The translations under genes were made by a program, and so were the position numbers. The notes under the pieces were generated by a model. The model worked only from the letters and a program-made list of their open reading frames with translations, was not told the DNA's origin and ran no database searches. From a beta proteobacterium AAP65 (GTDB lineage: Bacteria; Pseudomonadota; Gammaproteobacteria; Burkholderiales; Burkholderiaceae_C), in contig LJHW01000018.1 in assembly GCA_001295865.1 (NCBI GenBank), positions 23,766 to 87,765 on the forward strand: DNA of 64,000 nucleotides, in the 5' to 3' direction. This document shows positions 61,413 to 64,000 of the stretch, piece after piece. Each line of letters opens with the position of its first letter. Position 1 is the stretch's first letter.

Positions 61413-62138
61413 TCACGCCGAGCCCTGAGATCGCTTCAAGGAAGACAGAACTTGCCGATAGCCACGCGACACCCGCAAAGCCTGGCCAGCGCGCATCGTC
61501 AACAAAGCCTCCCCGTCTCTGCAAGGCGCCACCCGCATCACATGCGCCGGATTCACCGCATGCGATCGGTGCACGCGCAAGAACAAGCCGGCCCAGGCAG
61601 GCCGCTCCAGCAGCGCGCTGAGGCTGCCCCGCTCCAGAAAACTGAGCGGCGGCAGGTGCAGGGCCACGTAGTTGTCTGCCGCCGCCAGCCACTGCACATC
61701 GGCCAGGCGGATGCGCTGCCGGCCCTCGCGCGTGTCCACCCAAGTCTCGCCGTCGCCCGCCTGCAGGCGCGGCGCCGGAGCCGACAGCGCCAACATCGCA
61801 CGCACGCGCTCCAGGGTCGCGGCCAGGCGCTCGGCGGTGTAGGGCTTGAGCAGGTAGTCGAGTGCACCCAGCTCGAAGGCCTGCAGTGCGTGCTCGCCGT
61901 AGGCAGTGGAGAACACGCAGCGGCAGCCGGTCGGTAGCTGCGCCGCCAACTGCAGACCGCTGCCGCCTGGCATCTCGATGTCGAGGATGGCCAGCTCGAA
62001 GCCCTGGCGCGCCAGCAAGGCCAGCGCGGCCGGCGCGTCAGCCGCCTCGGCGACCTCGCTGACATCTGCCTGCGCGCTCAGCAACCGGCGCAGCTTGGCG
62101 CATGCTGCGGGTTCGTCGTCGACCACGAGCACTCTCAT
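61413..62138 (-). CDS. LytTR-family response regulator
   Basis: The 241-residue protein has a receiver domain (MRVLVVDDEPAACAKL, phosphoacceptor Asp53 in LAILDIEMPGG, Lys in LLKPYTAERL) and a C-terminal LytTR DNA-binding domain (RIRLADVQWLAAADNYVALHL, LFLRVHRSHAVNPAHVMRV). Its ATG at 62138 overlaps the kinase stop (ATGA). LytTR regulators bind direct repeats and often control envelope or surface functions, which fits the membrane acyltransferase gene downstream. Confidence 0.93.
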   Translation of the reverse strand: MRVLVVDDEPAACAKLRRLLSAQADVSEVAEAADAPAALALLARQGFELAILDIEMPGGSGLQLAAQLPTGCRCVFSTAYGEHALQAFELGALDYLLKPYTAERLAATLERVRAMLALSAPAPRLQAGDGETWVDTREGRQRIRLADVQWLAAADNYVALHLPPLSFLERGSLSALLERPAWAGLFLRVHRSHAVNPAHVMRVAPCRDGEALLTMRAGQALRVSRGYRQVLSSLKRSQGSA

Positions 62139-63178
62139 GCAGGCAACTGGATCTGCAGGCGCATCCCGCCATCGAAGGGGCCGAAACGAACACACGCCGC
62201 CTCACCGTAGCGGGCCACCAGGCGTTCACGCAGATTCGCCAAGCCGAAACCCCCGTCGGGCAGACCCGGTTGCTGCACGCCACTGTTCTCCACGGCAAGC
62301 TGCAGCTGCCCCCCGCGCAGCGCCGCGTGCACGCGCACCGTCACGGGCCCGCCGTGTGTCGCCACATCGTGCTTGATCGCATTTTCCACCGGCGCCAGCA
62401 GCAGCAGGGCCGGCATGTGCACGAGCAGGGCCGCATCCTCGGCCTCCAGGTGCACGCGCAGACGCTGCTCTCCAAAGCGGGCCTGCATCAGGGTCAGGAA
62501 GGGCCGCACCAGAGCCAGTTCCTCGGCCAGGCTGTGCTCACCTGCCTGCTGTGCGCTCAGGCTCTGACGCAACAGGCTCGCCAGCTCGCAGAGCAGCCGG
62601 TCGGCGCGCGCCACATCCTCGTACATGACCGAGGAAATCAAGTTCAGCACGTTGAAGAGGAAGTGCGGTTGCACCTGCTCGATCAATCGCGCCAGCCTCG
62701 CCTCGGCCAGTTCGGCCCGCAGGCGCTCCAGTTCCTGCTCTCGCTGACGCGCCGCCTCCCAGGCCCAGTAGCCGCGGCCGACCAGCAGCGCAATCGCGTA
62801 GCTGATCAGGTCCTTGGCGCCCTCGTAACGCAGCAGTTCGCCCAGAGGACCGGGGCGGTAGTCGACCCCGACCAGACCGTAGACCGCGAAGCGCAGGCCG
62901 AACATGCCGGCCACATGCAGCAGGCTGAAGGCCAAGAAGCCAGCCGCCAGCAGCAGCAGCTGGCGATCCACAGCCCGGCCGCGCAAGCGACCTAACCCCC
63001 AGCCCACAGCCAGATTCAGCGGGCCCAGGAACAGGGCCGAGCTGAACTCCCACAGAAACGGTTCCCAGGCCCGCGTGCCGCCGCCGCGCTGGTAGTCCTG
63101 CAAGGCGGCCAAGCTGTTGAGCAGGGCGATGCCGGCCACGAAGGCGATGTAGAGCAGCAGCAAGCGACGCGGGTTCAT
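62135..63178 (-). CDS. LytS/YehU-type sensor histidine kinase
   Basis: The 347-residue kinase has several membrane segments (about 6-26, 45-65, 75-100, 120-140), a short coiled coil, a His_kinase domain with His172 in EQVQPHFLFNVLNLISSVM, and an HATPase domain (PVENAIKHDVATHGG, GFGLANLRERL). This is the LytS/YehU type. ATG 63178 begins the conserved region; the upstream open frame has no family features. It pairs with the LytTR regulator through a four-base overlap. Confidence 0.9.
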   Translation of the reverse strand: MNPRRLLLLYIAFVAGIALLNSLAALQDYQRGGGTRAWEPFLWEFSSALFLGPLNLAVGWGLGRLRGRAVDRQLLLLAAGFLAFSLLHVAGMFGLRFAVYGLVGVDYRPGPLGELLRYEGAKDLISYAIALLVGRGYWAWEAARQREQELERLRAELAEARLARLIEQVQPHFLFNVLNLISSVMYEDVARADRLLCELASLLRQSLSAQQAGEHSLAEELALVRPFLTLMQARFGEQRLRVHLEAEDAALLVHMPALLLLAPVENAIKHDVATHGGPVTVRVHAALRGGQLQLAVENSGVQQPGLPDGGFGLANLRERLVARYGEAACVRFGPFDGGMRLQIQLPA

Positions 63179-64000
63179 CACGCGCGCATCGTGGCATGAA
63201 CAGCACTTCGGACGACGCGGCTCGCCCCGCGAAACCAGCGATTCGTACCACCAAGCAACTCGCGCGCTGGAGTTGCTCAGACTCGACGGGTTGCCTGCGA
63301 TCTGAGCCACTTGCTGCAATCAGCGTTGAACGGTCTCCGCAACGCGGCCGGCAGCTTCGGGGCAGCGAGATCAGAACAGCGAGGTCTCTTCAGGGTCGGG
63401 TTCGTGAGGTCACCAGCGACTGCTTCGTAGAGGCCGAACAGGAAAAGCGATGGCTCGGCGTCGGGCTGCTTTGGAGCAGCCCTGCGGGCAGGCTTGGGTC
63501 GCTAGAGCGTCGAGGCCAACGCGTTTGGCTTGCCGCAAAGCTGCCGTCGCTTGCGCCCGAACTTGACCAGCAGGCCAGCCGAGGTGATATCGCAGGGATC
63601 AAGCCCCACGTGGTTGCAGCCGCGCGCGTCGATCCCACCGGCATGCTTGTCTGGCCCGGTCGCAAGAACTGGCGCCCGATGGTGTCGTCGTCGAGGATGT
63701 AGGTCTCCATGTGGATGCGGTCGCGCAGGCCGGTGCGCGATGTCAGGCGCGATGGTGGGCAGGCTGCTGCAGCTCAGGCCCAGCAGGCAACCGATGGCGA
63801 GGGCCAGGCCCAGCCCGAGGGCGCGGCGGTATGGGAGCGGGCTCATCGGGATCCGGTCGAATCGGTACGCGGCGAACAGCGGGATCGCTGACGCAGCATA
63901 TTCAGGGCTGCACCCCCTGTGTCTGTGCGTTGTCGGACAGGACGGCGCGGGCATGGCCGGCGCCCGAGGGCCCCTCCCCCGCCCATCTACCCCCCCCCCC
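63179..64000. other. Degenerate region ending in a C run
   Basis: About 820 bases lack a convincing intact gene. Short frames on both strands change reading frame repeatedly. A minus-strand remnant is described separately. The last ten bases are all C, preceded by C-rich sequence, which suggests the end of an assembly rather than biology. Confidence 0.55.
63640..63846 (-). pseudogene. Frameshifted remnant of exported phospholipase D-like protein
   Basis: From ATG 63846 a lipoprotein-like leader is encoded (MSPLPYRRALGLGLALAIG, then LLGLSCSS, lipobox Cys at about residue 25). The frame then shifts by one base near 63735 and continues as LRDRIHMETYILDDDTIGRQFL, which resembles the start of the first HKD domain in cardiolipin synthase/phospholipase D proteins. 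A further frame change follows and the rest of the family is missing. Low confidence, since the identification rests on about 20 residues. Confidence 0.35.

Overview
The window is about 70% G+C and codes densely on both strands. It looks like a chromosomal segment of a Burkholderiales betaproteobacterium, probably near the Rubrivivax/Leptothrix/Sphaerotilus group. The reasons are an HU protein with a Lys/Ala/Pro-rich histone-H1-like tail, PEP-CTERM exported proteins, an orphan LuxR regulator, and the gene families seen (YfhM/PbpC, UPF0114, GFA, FIST, glucan-type acyltransferase). This assignment is inference from family content. The run of ten C at 63991-64000 suggests that the window ends at a contig end.

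Layout. 1-4113: the edge of a BTAD/SARP-type regulator, then an accessory block (hipB-hipA toxin-antitoxin, a HIT hydrolase, and a sulfur-binding-domain HNH nuclease likely to restrict phosphorothioate DNA) lying on the 3' side of an initiator tRNA-fMet. 4229-12411: a short-chain-dehydrogenase-fold protein with halohydrin-dehalogenase signatures; an OmpR-type two-component operon facing a secreted NTF2-like gene across a 6 x 11-bp repeat; a beta-lactamase-fold hydrolase; and a FIST/histidine kinase pair. 12583-24000: a small Cys protein, aldose epimerase, a double retropepsin-TPR protein, a matrixin-like protease, ketopantoate reductase, GFA protein, TonB-dependent receptor, DAHP synthase and bioA-bioD. 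23957-31848: chemoreceptor, HU/H1-like protein, SDR, a PEP-CTERM gene behind a sigma-54-like promoter, and an SF1 helicase.

31965-33038 holds the most unusual item. An orphan LuxR-type regulator is followed by a 20-bp lux-box-like dyad, a 27-codon micro-ORF with a very good ribosome binding site and a hydrophobic aromatic C-terminus, a 3' stem-loop and an intrinsic terminator. 33038-41603 carries pbpC and a giant alpha-2-macroglobulin with an intact CTEQ thioester motif. 41679-50345 is one long operon: membrane fusion protein, ABC ATPase, TolC-like protein, two MacB/FtsX-like permeases, an NtrC-type response regulator and its kinase.

50586-64000: a Cys-rich exported protein, a class 3 lipase-like lipoprotein, a second PEP-CTERM gene, GNAT and GFA genes, UPF0114, a DinG-type helicase with a nuclease-like N-terminus, a MarR regulator facing a siderophore-interacting flavoprotein across two palindromic operators, an OpgC-like acyltransferase, a LytS/LytR-type two-component pair, and a degenerate end region. 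No rRNA, CRISPR array, insertion sequence or prophage was recognised.
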